The notes: generated from the letters alone by a model not told the origin. 64,000 nt of DNA from Erigeron canadensis (GCF_010389155.1 NC_057765.1:21826980-21890979), one strand, 5' to 3'; counted from the stretch's first letter, positions 43,522-54,868 are shown. Numbers and translations are program-made.

Positions 43522-45201
43522 TTGTTAATGATCCAAAATTCATTCTTGGCACTTGAAAAGGAAATAGGTGAGTTGGTGAAGAAGTCAAGTGTTGATGAAG
43601 AGTCTCTTGGTGCCTCAGTTGGTGATAGAGTTTCTGCGACACTGAAATCTATATTTTCTGAAGATCTCATTTCTCAGATTTCAGTGTCAATGGCTGACAA
43701 GGTTGAAGAGAGGGTTAGGGTGCTGGTTTCTGAGGTCTCTAAAACAACGAATGACAAGGTTGACAGAGCTGTAAATGAAATGAAAAACTCTGTGTCAACT
43801 ATTGATAAACAAGTTCAGAACCAGTCAAAGCAACTGGATGAAATCCTGGCCCTGCTTAAGAAAACTTCTGAAGTTGTTACTCCTCCTCCCTCTGGTGTGT
43901 TATCTGATGAAGACAAGGAATTACTGAAGGAAGTCCTGGAGCATGAGAAGCTAAATCTGAACTCCACCTTCAGACTAAGAGCTCAGTTTGCATCTATGTC
44001 TAAGGGAATTTCTGATAGTATTTCCCAGCAGAATTGGGAACCTCTGCAAGGCATGCAACAGGCTATCGATTTATATGCAAGAATGCCTGCTGAGATTCCC
44101 AAAGGGGGAAGTGATGTGCCGATTGGGTTGCTGGCCAGCTCTCAAGAACTAATTGAAGCAACCAAAAGGACATCTGGAACTGAGGGGGAACAACCAAGGG
44201 TACAATCTAAACCTCAACCATCTGAACCAGCAAGGAAAGATAAAGGCAAAGCAAAGATGGTTGAGGAGCCAAAGAAAAAGGGGGCTAAGGACTCTGGCTT
44301 TGTGGTGGGTGAGAATGTGGATGAGCATGGTTATCCATTGCCAGATTTGGAAGCTGATCAGAAGAAGTTAGAAGCCCTTCAGAGACAAGTCTCCAATCAA
44401 TTCATTATTTGGAGAGAGACTCAAGAAAGAGATAGGGCCCAACACTTGGCAATGGGTACCATTGATCTAGTAGATGTTGCAGCTCTTGGTCTTACAAAAG
44501 AAAGATATCTGAAGATCAAGCATGACGCAAGAGTGCAGAAAGCTTTGGTGGATATGGCAGAATATGAATATGGGATGAAGTATTCTCCCTTAGAACAGAA
44601 ACTTGACCATCTCACTTTCAAGATATCTATTGAAGACTTGATAAAGAATAGAAAGAAAGAGATGGAGATTAAAAAGAAAGAAGTAATGTCCAGTGTTCTG
44701 AAAGCTGAAAAGGAAATCTGCAGGCCACCCCAGAAGCCCAAACTTACTGGCCCAAGGACTTCAAGGAAAAATGCTCGAGATGCTGACCTCTCTACATTCG
44801 TACCCATTTCCAAAGACGTTGCTCAGGTAAAGGATAAACATGAGAAGGATCAGTATGATTACTACATGAAACACAGGTGTCATCCTGCAAAGATCCTGGA
44901 TGTGCAAATTTTGAAGGAAGATGGTCTGAAGCTGTTTAATCTGACTGTAAAAAGAGAAGGTAGAGCTGAAGAAGAGTATGAGCAAGTATCGGTGCATAAG
45001 TTTGGGTATTCTGAGCATAAGGAGATGATCAATGCGCTGAAGGGAAAACCGAAGTCTCATCTAAATGGCGCCTGGATGCTGAAGATCCAACAGAAAATGA
45101 AGGCCAAGGTTGAGATGGAGGAAAGGCTATTTGGAAAGATCAGCTCTCCTAAGAGAAAAGCTACTGAAGGTCCTTCTGGCTCAAGGCCTGCGAAGAAGTA
45201 G
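43522..45201 (+). pseudogene. Env-like 3' ORF of the second copia, C-terminal part (559 codons)
   Basis: In frame with 41620 (offset 634 codons). It opens with heptad-rich sequence (MIQNSFLALEKEIGELVKKS and VDRAVNEMKNSVSTIDKQ), probably coiled coil. A Lys-rich linker follows (ARKDKGKAKMVEEPKKKG). Next comes a conserved-looking block QVSNQFIIWRETQERDRAQH, LTKERYLKIKHDARVQKAL and a C-terminal region with QYDYYMKHRCHPAKILD and DGLKLFNLTVKREGRAEEEY. It ends naturally at TAG 45199-45201. The combined gene would be about 1,193 residues. Nothing points to an enzyme; a structural or nucleic-acid-binding role is possible. Confidence 0.78.
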
Positions 45202-45493
45202 TGTATCTCTTTGTAAATATTTGTACTTGTAAATATTTTTCATTTCATTTCATTTCATTTCTGTACTTGTAACTGAACAATCATCTCAGTATCTTCTATA
45301 TAGTTACAAGTTACATCATATTATTAGAAAATAGTTTAAGTTAGAAAACAAACAAGAAAATTTTTCTTAAGGCATCGTGATCTATGAGATGTCCTTAGAA
45401 ATATTTTTACAACTTAAACAAAAACTTGTATTTTTAGACTTACAAACCTGTATAGATAGAAGTCTAAAATACATGAACTATTTTAGAACAAAT
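45202..45493 (+). other. 3' untranslated spacer of the second copia
   Basis: AT-rich, with a short CATTT repeat near 45240. No gene seen. Confidence 0.5.
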
Positions 45494-45503
45494 AGGGGGA
45501 ATT
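45494..45503 (+). other. Polypurine tract of the second copia
   Basis: AGGGGGAATT directly before the 3' LTR at 45504. Confidence 0.85.
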
Positions 45504-46446
45504 TGTTAGGTCGAAAGTCGACTAAGTATAATTTGTTCAAAATAGTTGAAGCTCAGTGAAGAAAGCTTGCTCAGGATTCTGAAGTCATTCAGAATATAGC
45601 TCACTGAAGCTTCACTTCAGATTCAGAATCAACCAACACTGAAGACGTTCAGACGGAAGTCAAAGACTGAAGACTGAGGAAGAAGATCATCTCAGAAGCA
45701 GAGCTCAGAGAAGATCTTATCTGAAGTTGAATCTGAAAAGACTCAGTGAAAAAGTACTTACAACACTTTTTCACTGATTACGAGGAAAGTCTTTTTGCAG
45801 CTTTAACTACCTTTACCCGGTTAATTACTATCAACCTGGGATTGGGAAAGTTTTAGCAAAAAGGTTGGGAATAAAGTATGTCAAGTCACATCAAGAAACT
45901 TACATACTTTACCTTAAACAAGCAAGTTATGGATCTGTCACACAAATCCATCCAACCACATTTAGTACGGCATATTGCCATGTCATCAGGACATGTTTGC
46001 CTATAAATGTAAGACTTCTCACACTTGCAATATTGCTTGGAACTATGGCAATTGCAACGTGTGATATTACTCTAAGTATTCTTACGAGTAATTCCTCGTT
46101 ACATAGATCATTTGTATCTCTGGGTTGTTTAGATACTTTCACAAGTGTGATTATCTTTGTTCCGCAACAACTCTTGTATTTTGTTTATAAGCAATAAATA
46201 AAATACATTGAAAAATACATCTTGACTCATTGCCATAATACTTGATTATATTTAGTAATTTATATAGTTTCAAGCAATCATACTTTATTACTCTTATCCA
46301 TTATCTGGATCGTAATTCTAACTAGTCCTATCTAGTTTCGATTTACTTGCCAGTCGGGTTACTTGATATAACTTGTGATTATTATTGTCTAACCTTATAT
46401 CTTGTTATATCTTGATCTCGTGTACATCTTGTTAGGTGGACTTACA
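45504..46446 (+). repeat. 3' LTR of the second copia element
   Basis: 943 bases, same length as the 5' LTR, about 13 substitutions by hand count. The TATA box is at 46002-46009. Confidence 0.96.
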
Positions 46447-46451
46447 AAAAG
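46447..46451. repeat. Target-site duplication AAAAG, right copy
   Basis: Matches 34352-34356. Confidence 0.92.
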
Positions 46452-46458
46452 AGTAATT

Positions 46459-46491
46459 TTAAGGAGGCGCCTGTAGCTAAGCCTCCCTTAA
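46459..46491. repeat. Short imperfect inverted repeat
   Basis: TTAAGGAGGC at 46459-46468 faces GCCTCCCTTAA at 46481-46491 across 12 bases, with one bulged C. It could form a hairpin; no function can be assigned. Confidence 0.5.
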
Positions 46492-46534
46492 TTGTTATAT
46501 ATAAATAATATGATAATATATTTTTGGTTAATAT

Positions 46535-46753
46535 TTTTTTTTCTTTCAAATATTCAATCGATATGCGACATTAGGGAAACCTCACCGTATAATGGTGAAG
46601 CCTTGCACGTACCCTAGACAACGAGATGTGGACCATGGGCCGTTACAAGTATTCGGAGGAAAAAACCTCAAGATTTGTCATCCCTAAAGATCGAACTCAA
46701 GATCTTGAGTAGAACTTGAAATGCCTCTGACCAGTTGAACTAGTCATCATTGG
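46535..46753 (-). mobile_element. tRNA-derived SINE with 12-bp target duplication
   Basis: Flanked by exact copies of TTTGGTTAATAT at 46523-46534 and 46754-46765. On the minus strand an A box TAGTTCAACTGG fits the TRGYNNARNNGG consensus. A B-box-like GTTCGATCT follows 34 bases later, the usual pol III spacing. The far end carries an A-rich tail (GAAAGAAAAAAAAATATT). Size (219 bases), boxes, tail and duplication all fit a plant SINE. The last B-box base is not the consensus C. Confidence 0.85.
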
Positions 46754-46765
46754 TTTGGTTAATAT

Positions 46766-47338
46766 ATTTGTTGGAGTTCGATAAAAAAGAAGGTACATGA
46801 CTGTAATTAACTTCCCAAGTCAACAACAATACTTTTTTTTGAATAATTATAGTTAGTTTCTAGTTTTGGAATAAGAATGTATATATAAGTATATAACAAA
46901 AGAAAAAGCGCATTATAGAGTATAATTGTATAGTGTAACACTACGTATCCTTTTTGGAAGTAGACGTTTCACTATTTCAACAATTGAAAGTGAGAAAAAT
47001 TATTTCTCATAAGCATGATTAAGTCATTATATAAACGCTTGAATGTAAAAAAATTTCTTATGTATCGAATTGTTTTGCTTTTTGAAATTCATAAGACTAC
47101 GTGGATAGAAGGTTTTTTTTTTAATGTAAATCTTAAGATTTCATCATCAAAAAAAAAAATATCAAAACATTATAAAATATGATAAGAATAACATGTTATT
47201 AAATTCCGACGCAAAATGTTGGTAATGTTACTAGTTATAAATCAATTTCCCAAAAACATTGTTTATATTTTAAGAGGTTGGTTTGTGTAGCAATTTATAC
47301 ATATCATTTATCTATAACAATTGAGGTTTGTTTTTAAA
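46766..47338. other. AT-rich interval, no gene seen
   Basis: Short homopolymer runs only; no open frame or RNA motif recognised. Confidence 0.5.
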
Positions 47339-47372
47339 CTAGCTTATTACCCGTGTAATACGCGGAATTCGT
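47339..47372 (-). mobile_element. Possible Helitron 3' terminus, minus strand
   Basis: Read on the minus strand, a GC hairpin (CCGCG-TATTA-CACGG with one wobble pair) is followed by GTAATAAG and CTAG next to T, the pattern of a Helitron 3' end (hairpin then CTRR, inserted before T). The partner 5' end was not found. Confidence 0.35.
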
Positions 47373-47697
47373 ACATTGTTTTTACATTTAAAAACTTTTA
47401 ATATGTGAAAACGATTAGCATCTAAATAACTATTTATAAACTTTTGAACCACAATAATACTATCATGTTATTTATCATTGAAAAATGTTAATAAATAATG
47501 TTGTCGGTCATAAAACTAAAAAATATGCATGGAACATGTATATTCCAATAAATGTGTAAAAAAAGGGTAAATGCCCAAAAAATCCTTAGTCCCGTAAATG
47601 AATTTTTCCTCTAAAGCTAGCGACCATGCAACGCTGTCTAACGGTGAGATCCCAAGTTCACCATTATGTTTGTTATGAGATATTATATATATATATA
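47373..47697. other. AT-rich interval with a short AT microsatellite
   Basis: Ends in an (AT)n run at about 47683-47697. No gene seen. It may belong to the minus-strand Helitron-like end at 47339. Confidence 0.4.
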
Positions 47698-48152
47698 TCA
47701 TTATTAAAATTAAGTTATAACTACACGAGATGGGTATCCGCGCAATGCGGCGACGGTGGCGGCAACGGATGGTGTTAGTGGCGGTGGTGGTAACGATGTG
47801 ATTATTAATTTAAAAGTAATAGATGTAAATGATAGCATAGTTATTTTATGGTTAAGATATGTATATTTTGTTAATAACTTTCTTAAAAATATTATAGAGA
47901 TATTAGGTAGAAATATTTAAATTAATTAATAAAGGAGATAAATAGTTTGGAAAAATATGAGTGTAAAATATTTTAAAAATATATTGGGTAGATTTAGTGT
48001 GTGAGTTAGGAATGTGTTAAAAATTAAGGGTAATTTGTTTATTAATATAATATACATATAGATTTAGGAATAAAAGGTTTGATGCTAGTGTTGATTAAAA
48101 GGGTAAAATAAGGATTTTAAAAGTAGAGTGTTTAATTTGGAAGATGGTAGTT
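47698..48152 (+). repeat. Direct repeat, copy 1 (455 bases)
   Basis: Matches 59397-59852 at roughly 97% by eye. It contains GGGTATCCGCGCAATGCGGC, a small GC hairpin, then a GGTGGCGGCAACGG-type GC-rich run, then AT-rich sequence. Similarity ends at GGAAGATGGTAGTTT. Confidence 0.85.
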
Positions 48153-49173
48153 TGTTTAATCTGGTATGATGACCCGATTAGAGGTTAGTGAGCATCGACA
48201 AAATGATATTGTTTTTGTTGCTTGAAACCATGAATCAAGTCAAAAGGCTTGTTTAGTGTGATTATAACTTCATTTAAAATCCTCTTTGTAGCTTTTGATG
48301 AACATGTCATGACTTTTCCTGGTAAGAATGGAAATGGTAGCAGTCGGCAGATGGACTTTGATAGTTTTCTAGGACTTTGTTATAACCCTGGTGAACAAAG
48401 ATACTCAAAAGGGAATAATGTATTTGTTTAGATGTCCAGATCTTCATGGAAGACGGTTCCTCACAAGTCACAACAGCTGATATCCTCATACTCTTCAGGT
48501 AACACATTCTGCATTACATTTTTGATTTCAAACAACCTAATTTATACGGAGGTAAAGAAGGGTAGCATTTTTCAGGAGTATGTTTGCAGGTTCACATTTC
48601 CAAATAGGATTAAGGATTAAGTGAGATCTCTTTATTTGACATTCTAGAGGATTATATTTGATAGGTTTCAATCTGGCAGTCTCCCGTCCTTATTGTTCCT
48701 ACTATTATAGAAGCAATCACTCTTAAAAGAAGCTCTTCATGCCATAAGTTGTGGTTATGAAGATAAAACCAAATGGGGAAAAGTGGTATGTAAAGCAAAA
48801 CAATGTTTGTTTCATTCACTTTCTATCTGTGTTAGAGATTGCAAAATAGGCATGTTGTTTATTGAATCAAAACATGTTTTGTCCTTTATCTTGAGTTTTA
48901 TCAAGAAATAAATTATCAAATATGATGAAAAAAATATATATTATTAGTTTATAAACTTAATATTTCTAATAGTGAATTCATGTGTTTAAGCATTTAAATA
49001 TACTCAGATGTCCTATGACGTATTTGACACCATATCAGTTTATAAACTTAATATTTAAATATGCATTGTTGCCTTCACCTTACAGGTGGAACTAGGGAGT
49101 TGACAGGAAGACTTGTTGAAATGATGAGTAACTGTCATGCTTTAGTGGAATTTGTTTTTTAACCGTTATTGTG
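48153..49173 (+). other. Captured or degenerate sequence, unassigned
   Basis: Base composition is less AT-biased than the flanks and short frames exist (for example 48249-48431), but I recognise no protein. A possible splice acceptor (CACCTTACAG) occurs near 49085. It may hold further pieces of a captured gene upstream of the H2A.Z fragment. Confidence 0.4.
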
Positions 49174-49419
49174 GGAATCCAATTTCCAGTGGGGAGGATC
49201 CAGCGCCATCTCAAATGAAAACAAGAATTTCTGCACATGAACGAGTGGGAGCTACGGCTGCTGTTTACGCTGCTGCATTTTTCGATCGAGTACTTGACTG
49301 CTTAAATGCTTGAGTTGGCTGGAGATGCTAGAAACAATTTGAAAGTGAAGAGGATCACTCCGAGGCACTTGCAGGTGGCAACTCGTGGTGATGAAGAACT
49401 CGACACTCTCATCGAGAAG
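49174..49419 (+). pseudogene. Histone H2A.Z gene fragment, broken
   Basis: Reading frames give GIQFPVGRIQRHLK, then after a frame change TRISAHERVGATAAVY, then EYLTA, a TAA stop, and [20 protein letters not shown] followed by [15 protein letters not shown]. The [11 protein letters not shown] and [10 protein letters not shown] blocks are those of the H2A.Z variant. Canonical H2A differs at these sites. About 77 residues of the histone fold are covered; the N-terminal tail and C-terminus are missing. One frameshift and one stop mean it is a pseudogene. No intron interrupts the region. It lies inside the proposed Helitron, just left of the copia insertion. Confidence 0.9.
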
Positions 49420-49579
49420 TCTTATCAACAAAACCACCAAGAAATAACTATAAACGATTTTATTAACTTTACCGCGTTTTCCACGGGAAATAATTTATGC
49501 TTCTGGAATAGCTAACAAAGTCATTACTTATTTCATTTAAGCAGGAAACATGTTTTGCCACAAATACGCTTAATGTTTT
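49420..49579 (+). other. Sequence between the H2A.Z fragment and the third copia
   Basis: The open frame that holds the histone end runs on to 49515 with non-histone residues, so the H2A.Z match ends abruptly. Nothing else recognised. Confidence 0.5.
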
Positions 49580-49584
49580 ATATA
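49580..49584. repeat. Target-site duplication ATATA, left copy
   Basis: Repeated at 59212-59216. Confidence 0.9.
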
Positions 49585-49904
49585 TGTTAGAAATCCAAAA
49601 TAGTGATAAATTGTAATTTAGATTAGAGGACTTTCTCGTAGTTAAGTCATAGGTGTATGATTGCTAAGGTTGAGGGGCTAATTGTGATAATTAGCATAAT
49701 TGTATAGTTAGCCTATAAATACCCCTCATAACCTTAGGAATCATAACTTTGTAAGCCTTACACTCACACATTAATTCCAATCAGCAACTTTACTTTCACA
49801 CACATACACTTTCTCTCTCAAAACACACACAAACACCAAGAACACACACTCACCAAAACCGCCATTGATGACGTGAATTCGGTGCTAGAAATCGTGTTAT
49901 CACA
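49585..49904 (+). repeat. 5' LTR of the third copia
   Basis: TGTTAGAAATCC...TTATCACA, 320 bases. TATAAATA at 49714-49721 in context GCCTATAAATACCCC. Confidence 0.95.
49714..49721 (+). promoter_or_regulatory. TATA box of the third copia promoter
   Basis: GCCTATAAATACCCC in the 5' LTR, repeated at 59021-59028 in the 3' LTR. Confidence 0.75.
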
Positions 49905-49906
49905 TG

Positions 49907-49917
49907 TGGTATCAGAG
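49907..49917 (+). other. Primer binding site, tRNA-iMet
   Basis: TGGTATCAGAG two bases after the 5' LTR. Confidence 0.93.
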
Positions 49918-51037
49918 TAAAACATTGTTTTGATTCGATCCATAACTGAATTTAGTCACAAATTCATCAAAAATCAAAATTATTTTCATATTTTTGTTCG
50001 TCATTTTATGTTCACTGTTCTATCAAATTTCACATCTCAAATCACATAAAATCATAGTTTTTTGTTCACAAATAGATTCGTGATAGTTTAAAACATAATC
50101 CTGTCAAGTTTCTAGTTCCAATTCAATCTAAATCTCAAGTTTGAATTTTAGCATTTTGGCTCAAAATTTGGGTTTTGAATCGGTTGTGTTTTGTGTTGAA
50201 TTTTGTTAATCGGTGTGTAGCTGAGGTGAAAACAAACAGTTTGCAAGTGATTTCAAGTTCTAAATCCTAGTAAATCAAAAGTTATTGAAGTTGTTAATGG
50301 AGTTCATGTTTAAAATTGATGAGTTGATGAAGATGATAAAGCTAGGACGACCTGCACTAGGACGATCTTCCCAAGATCGTCCTAACCTCTGAACTTTTTA
50401 TACTTTCCTTCTAGTGCTTTGTGGCTTGTAGGACGATCCTCACAAGATCGTTCTGACAAGTGTTTGTGTGTGGTGAAGTGTTTGTTGTGGCTAATTAATT
50501 CTTACGGATTGGTTTGGTCAATTCAAACACTTGGAAAGTATTTGATACTTGAAAGTTTTAAGACAAAAACTTGGACAATCTTCATCAAGATCGTCCCAGC
50601 ACATTGAAGGCTGGGACGATCCTGACCAGATCGTCTCAGCATTGTGAACATAGAACAATCTTCACCAAGATCGTTCCAGTTCCTTGAAGACCATCCCATT
50701 TCCTTTGAACAATAGTGTGTTTTGGTTGATCATTTGAGGTTGTTGTGCTTGGAAATCACACACTTCTTGGGTAACTAATCTTCTAGTTTGGTTTTGCTCA
50801 ATTCCTTTCATTTCATTTCATATTGTTACTCTGTCCAAATCTTTCTAAAACACTTAGAAAATTCTTCAAACTCAAAGAACCCTAAAACGATCTTGCCAAG
50901 ATCGTTTCATCTCCCAAGATCGTTTCATTATTTTTTTCCATTTTTCAAAACCAAAACAATTCTCTTTAATTCATTTCATTTCTAATTTTTCTTCAACTCT
51001 TAATTCAAATCCAATTTTCAAATCAAATCAAGTTCAA
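49918..51037 (+). other. Long 5' leader of the third copia
   Basis: 1.1 kb without a credible gene. Its right half holds the hairpin array described at 50358-50928. The short frames, such as 50419-50607, run through the repeats and are not convincing. Confidence 0.65.
50358..50928 (+). repeat. Array of dispersed hairpins built on GGACGATCTT / AAGATCGTCC
   Basis: Six inverted repeats and a half site: 50358-50384 (12-base perfect stems, loop CCC), 50430-50454, 50571-50599, 50610-50640, 50651-50680, 50884-50909, and a lone half site AAGATCGTTTCAT near 50915. Loops are 3-5 bases and the stems vary mainly at G-C/G-U-type positions. They all lie in the untranslated leader. Confidence 0.85.
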
Positions 51038-54000
51038 ATGGCTTCTCGTGAAGCATTGGCATTGGGTTCATATACAAGACCTCAAGTTCTCTACCGTGGT
51101 TCCTATGAACTATGGAAGAAAAGATTTATGGACTATGTGGAATGTTAACCAAATGGTCACCCGCTTAAAGATTCCATCCTTAATGGACTTGCAGTTCATC
51201 GCCATCCCACTACCGGTGCAATACTCACTCTTGATCTTTTGAATGTTGACCAAAAAGATCGAGCAGCTGCAGATAACAGAGCTAGATCATGCTTATACAA
51301 AGCACTACCAGATGAAATCTATGGCTCTGTTGATTCTTATGATACAGCCAAGGAGATTTTGGATGAGGTGGCAAGACAAATGGAAGGATCTGACGTGACT
51401 TCAACAATAAGATTGCCAAATGTGTTGACTGAGTTTGACAACTTCAGCAAATTGCCAAATGAATCTCTAGAGGCTGTCTACTGTAGGTTCTGCAATGTCA
51501 TAAATGAACTTAGGAAGAACAATGTCAATAAATCAGAGATTGAGTTAAACATCAAATTCATCAAAGCTCTTGGTCCAGAATGGGAAGATTTTGGAACACA
51601 GATTAAGCAACATCAAAATCTGACCAAGTTCACCATTCATAATCTTCATGAATCTTTCAAACTCAATGAACACCAAGTTCTAAACAAAGCTTCATCAAGC
51701 AAAATGCCAGAAGTTGTATCTGCTGATCCTTTGGCTTTGATTGTTAAAAAGAAGGTTTCTGAAGCTCTTAAGAGGCAAATGGTAGTTGTTTCTTCATCTG
51801 ATGAGGATCGAGATATTTTGATGGCTACAAGAGATGGTGTTTCAGATGAACTATATCAAGCTCTTGCCACGGTAACAAAGCATTTCAAGAGGAAATTTTA
51901 CAAAGCGAGGCCAACAAACAACAATCTCCGCACTTCTTCTACAAGTGCATTTCCCAAGAAAGATCACTATCATCCTAAGAGTTATGGGCAAGGTGAAACA
52001 AGTGGATTAAAGCATGGTGAGAAGAAGGAAGCTAATGAGAAACAAGTTGTTGAGAAGGGTAAAGCATCAGACAAAAAGTGCTACAATTGTGGAATACCAG
52101 GTCATTTTGCTATTGATTGCAAGCAACCTCGAAAGCGGAACTATGAGTACTACAAGCAGAAGATGTTGTTAGCCAAACAAGTTGAAGCAGGTCATGCAAT
52201 GCTTGCTGAAGATGACAAATGGCTATTGCTCTCAGATGATGAAGATGAAGATCTCTCTGCTAATGTTTGCTTTATGGCGAGGTTGGCCAAGGACAAAGTT
52301 TTTGAAGCTGAAAGCACTGATGATGAATACCCTGATGATGAGGTAAATCTCGACTCTACTTTTTCATCAATTAAGGATAAAGAGTCATATAGATTAGCTT
52401 TGTCTAACTTGACAACTCAAATCAAATCTTTAGCTAACAAAAACAAAAAGTTGCAAAATAGTGTTTCATTTTCTAAAAGTAAATTTTCAAAACTTCTTGA
52501 AGAACATTTGAAATTACTTTTTGAATATGATGCTATTAAACAAGACTTTCAAATATATAAAGACAAAGTGTTGGTTAAAGAGTGTGAGTTGAATGCCTCT
52601 CCTGATTCTAAGTTATTACAAAAATGTCACAATCTTGAAAAGACCATTCATGATCTTGAAAAAGCCAATCAAGATCTTGAAACTCAAAAGACCAATGAAT
52701 GGCTTCGGGCAAATGCTAGACAAATGGATGTTGATATTCTTAATAGAAAGCTCCAAGAAGTTAAACCAAACAATGTTGAACTCGAAAGAAAGATTTCCGA
52801 CTTAAATCATACTTGTTTTCTAAAAGGCATTGAGATTGAGAATCTTGAAAAACAAGTTGAGAAATTTAAAAAGAATATACTTTTCTATCAAGAAAAGTTA
52901 TATAAAGTTGAACAAACCCTCTCTTGGATTTCACTGCCTATTTCAACAAGTCAAAAATTGACAAAACGGATCTTCTTCTCGGGTTGGGATTTGAGAATAT
53001 CACTCCATTACAAAAACCCAAAGAGGAAATTGAACCTTTGTATGATGAAAAATTTCTTCGACTTGGTATGGTACAACAATTTATTCGTCCATTGGATGAC
53101 GAATTTGAGACTGATGAAGTTGAGAGAATACCTAAAGATGAATTTTTGGTTAATTATGATGCTTTAAATGCTTCGTACAAATCTAAAGAGTCTTCAATTT
53201 TTAAATTGGAAGAAATAGCATCAAATTTTCAAAACCAAGAATCTATCGGTAATTCACCTAAACCAACTAAAATGTATGTTCCAACCACAATTTTGGAAAA
53301 ACAAATAGAAGGTTTACAACAAAAGGTGGAATCTCAACAAAAAGTTATTAATCACCTAAAGTCTCAAAGTCCGATTTCAGAGGATAAATTTGTTGTTGTT
53401 GATACTAAGAAAGTTTGTGTGAATGTTTCTACTCAAACTGACCTAAGTACTTTAGTAGACCATTCTACCCAGACTACTTGTGATTCATCTACCGATACCA
53501 CCACTCAAACCTTGACTGATTCTCTTGTATGTACTTGTCAAAATTCTGCTACTTTAATAGCTGATGATTATGTGCAATCTGATTTATCTGATGAAGAACT
53601 TGCACATAGTTTAGTTTTGATATGGTACTTTTATAGGTTTTTCACATGCAATTCAATTGATGAGTTAGTTGTTCACCCTAAGCTTAGTGCTAATATAGGT
53701 GTTGATACTTCTACTCAATTTTCTTGTGAGACCAAAGATGTGTCAGTTCAAGTTGACCTAATTTCCGAGACTAACCATGATGTGAAGTTGGACTCCAAAA
53801 TTCTTGATTCTTCAAAAATTTCAAAAGATTTTGAAACTAATCAACCTCCGGTGAAATTCTTCACAAAAGATGATTTTGATAAATTCATGGAGGGAGAATA
53901 TGTTTTTGATTCAGAAACTGAGAAAAAGATTGAATCTATCAAAATCAAAGTTGAAACAAATGAGGAATCTCAAAATCTATTTTTTAAAGCTCCAACTTCA

Positions 54001-54858
54001 TATTATTCAAAGAAACGAGTTAAGACCAAACTCGTCAAGACTGAACCAAAGACAGTTAAGTTAGAACCAAAGACTCCTACCCCGGTGAAACATGTCAAAA
54101 AGGAACAAGCTGAGACCCCACCCAGAACAAAGTACACCAAAGTGAAACTTCCGAAAGACTATCCTAATGCTTCTCCATCTAGCTATTAATCTAGTTCTTT
54201 ACCTAAAGTGTCTAAGTCTAGTTCAGTTTTGCTAAATAAGGATGCATATAATGGTACTACCAGATATAGGGATAGATATGGATGGTTCTCTCATGATAAA
54301 CCAAAGAAGCAAGAATTTTCCTCACCTCCAAAAGATCCTAAAAGGATGAAAGTGTTTAAAACCCCTCGTTCTAATCTTCTTAGTTTCAATTCAACAGGTG
54401 GAAAGAGCATAACTAGTGGTGCAAAATGGGTTGCTAAAACTTTAGAACCTAAGATCACTAGTAATCAAAAGGATGTTGAGAAAAAGAAAAAGAGAAGGAG
54501 GAGAAAGACTGGTAATGGGAGGAAGGGTGTTTCTGTTAACTCAAACAATTCATCTTTGATAAACAATGTTGATTGTGCCAAGGCAAGGCCTTGTGAGCTT
54601 GTAAACAATTTTAATTCTCGTACTCATATGGTTGATGTTAATTTGAATGCTTGTAGATATGTTACTTTTATTTCATGTGTGAATGTTCGTACCTTTTATC
54701 CAAATGTGCTTATTGATGATGTGCTTATTGATGATGTGCTTGTTAATGCGTATGTTGATTCTAAAGCATGTTTGAATGCAGTTCCTAAGTTATATACCCT
54801 GCCTGTTTTAACTAACCACCAAGGACCTGTCTTCAAGTGGGTACCTAAAGTCGGTTAA
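51038..54858 (+). pseudogene. Third copia gag, about 1,270 codons, with two stops and a frameshift
   Basis: Starts at ATG 51038 (MASREALALGSYTRPQVLY). TAA at 51146-51148 follows DYVEC, and the same frame reopens as a UBN2-type gag domain (ARSCLYKALPDEIYGSVDSY, YCRFCNVINELRKNNVNK, ALGPEWEDFGTQIKQHQNL). A zinc knuckle CYNCGIPGHFAIDC lies at residues 348-361. A long coiled-coil region follows (LTTQIKSLANKNKKLQNS through LEKANQDLETQK). A one-base shift near 52920 moves the frame to 52924-54189, TAA at 54187-54189 interrupts it, and the final part runs to FKWVPKVG and the stop at 54856-54858, the same WVP-type ending as the other gags. It is unusually long even for Sireviruses. Confidence 0.85.
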
Positions 54859-54868
54859 ATTTCTTTGA

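Larger units (their letters stand above)
34357..46446 (+). mobile_element. Second Sirevirus-like Ty1/copia element, 12.1 kb, plus strand
   Basis: Two 943-base LTRs differing at about 13 positions, an exact AAAAG duplication, a tRNA-iMet PBS, then gag, protease, integrase, RT, RNase H, a spacer with G-rich tracts, a very long 3' ORF and a polypurine tract before the 3' LTR. The layout is that of Sireviruses with an env-like ORF. Pol has two small internal deletions that shift the frame plus a nonsense codon, and the 3' ORF has two nonsense codons, so this copy is not autonomous. High LTR identity means a fairly recent insertion. Confidence 0.96.

Noticed and set aside
46459..46491. Inverted repeat as the end of a DNA transposon or a terminator
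   Set aside because: It is short, has a bulge, and no partner repeat or target duplication was seen. Left as a plain hairpin.
48249..48431. Small protein of 60 residues in the putative Helitron
   Set aside because: No motif, no conserved context, and it starts within AT-rich sequence. Possibly a captured exon but not supportable as a gene.
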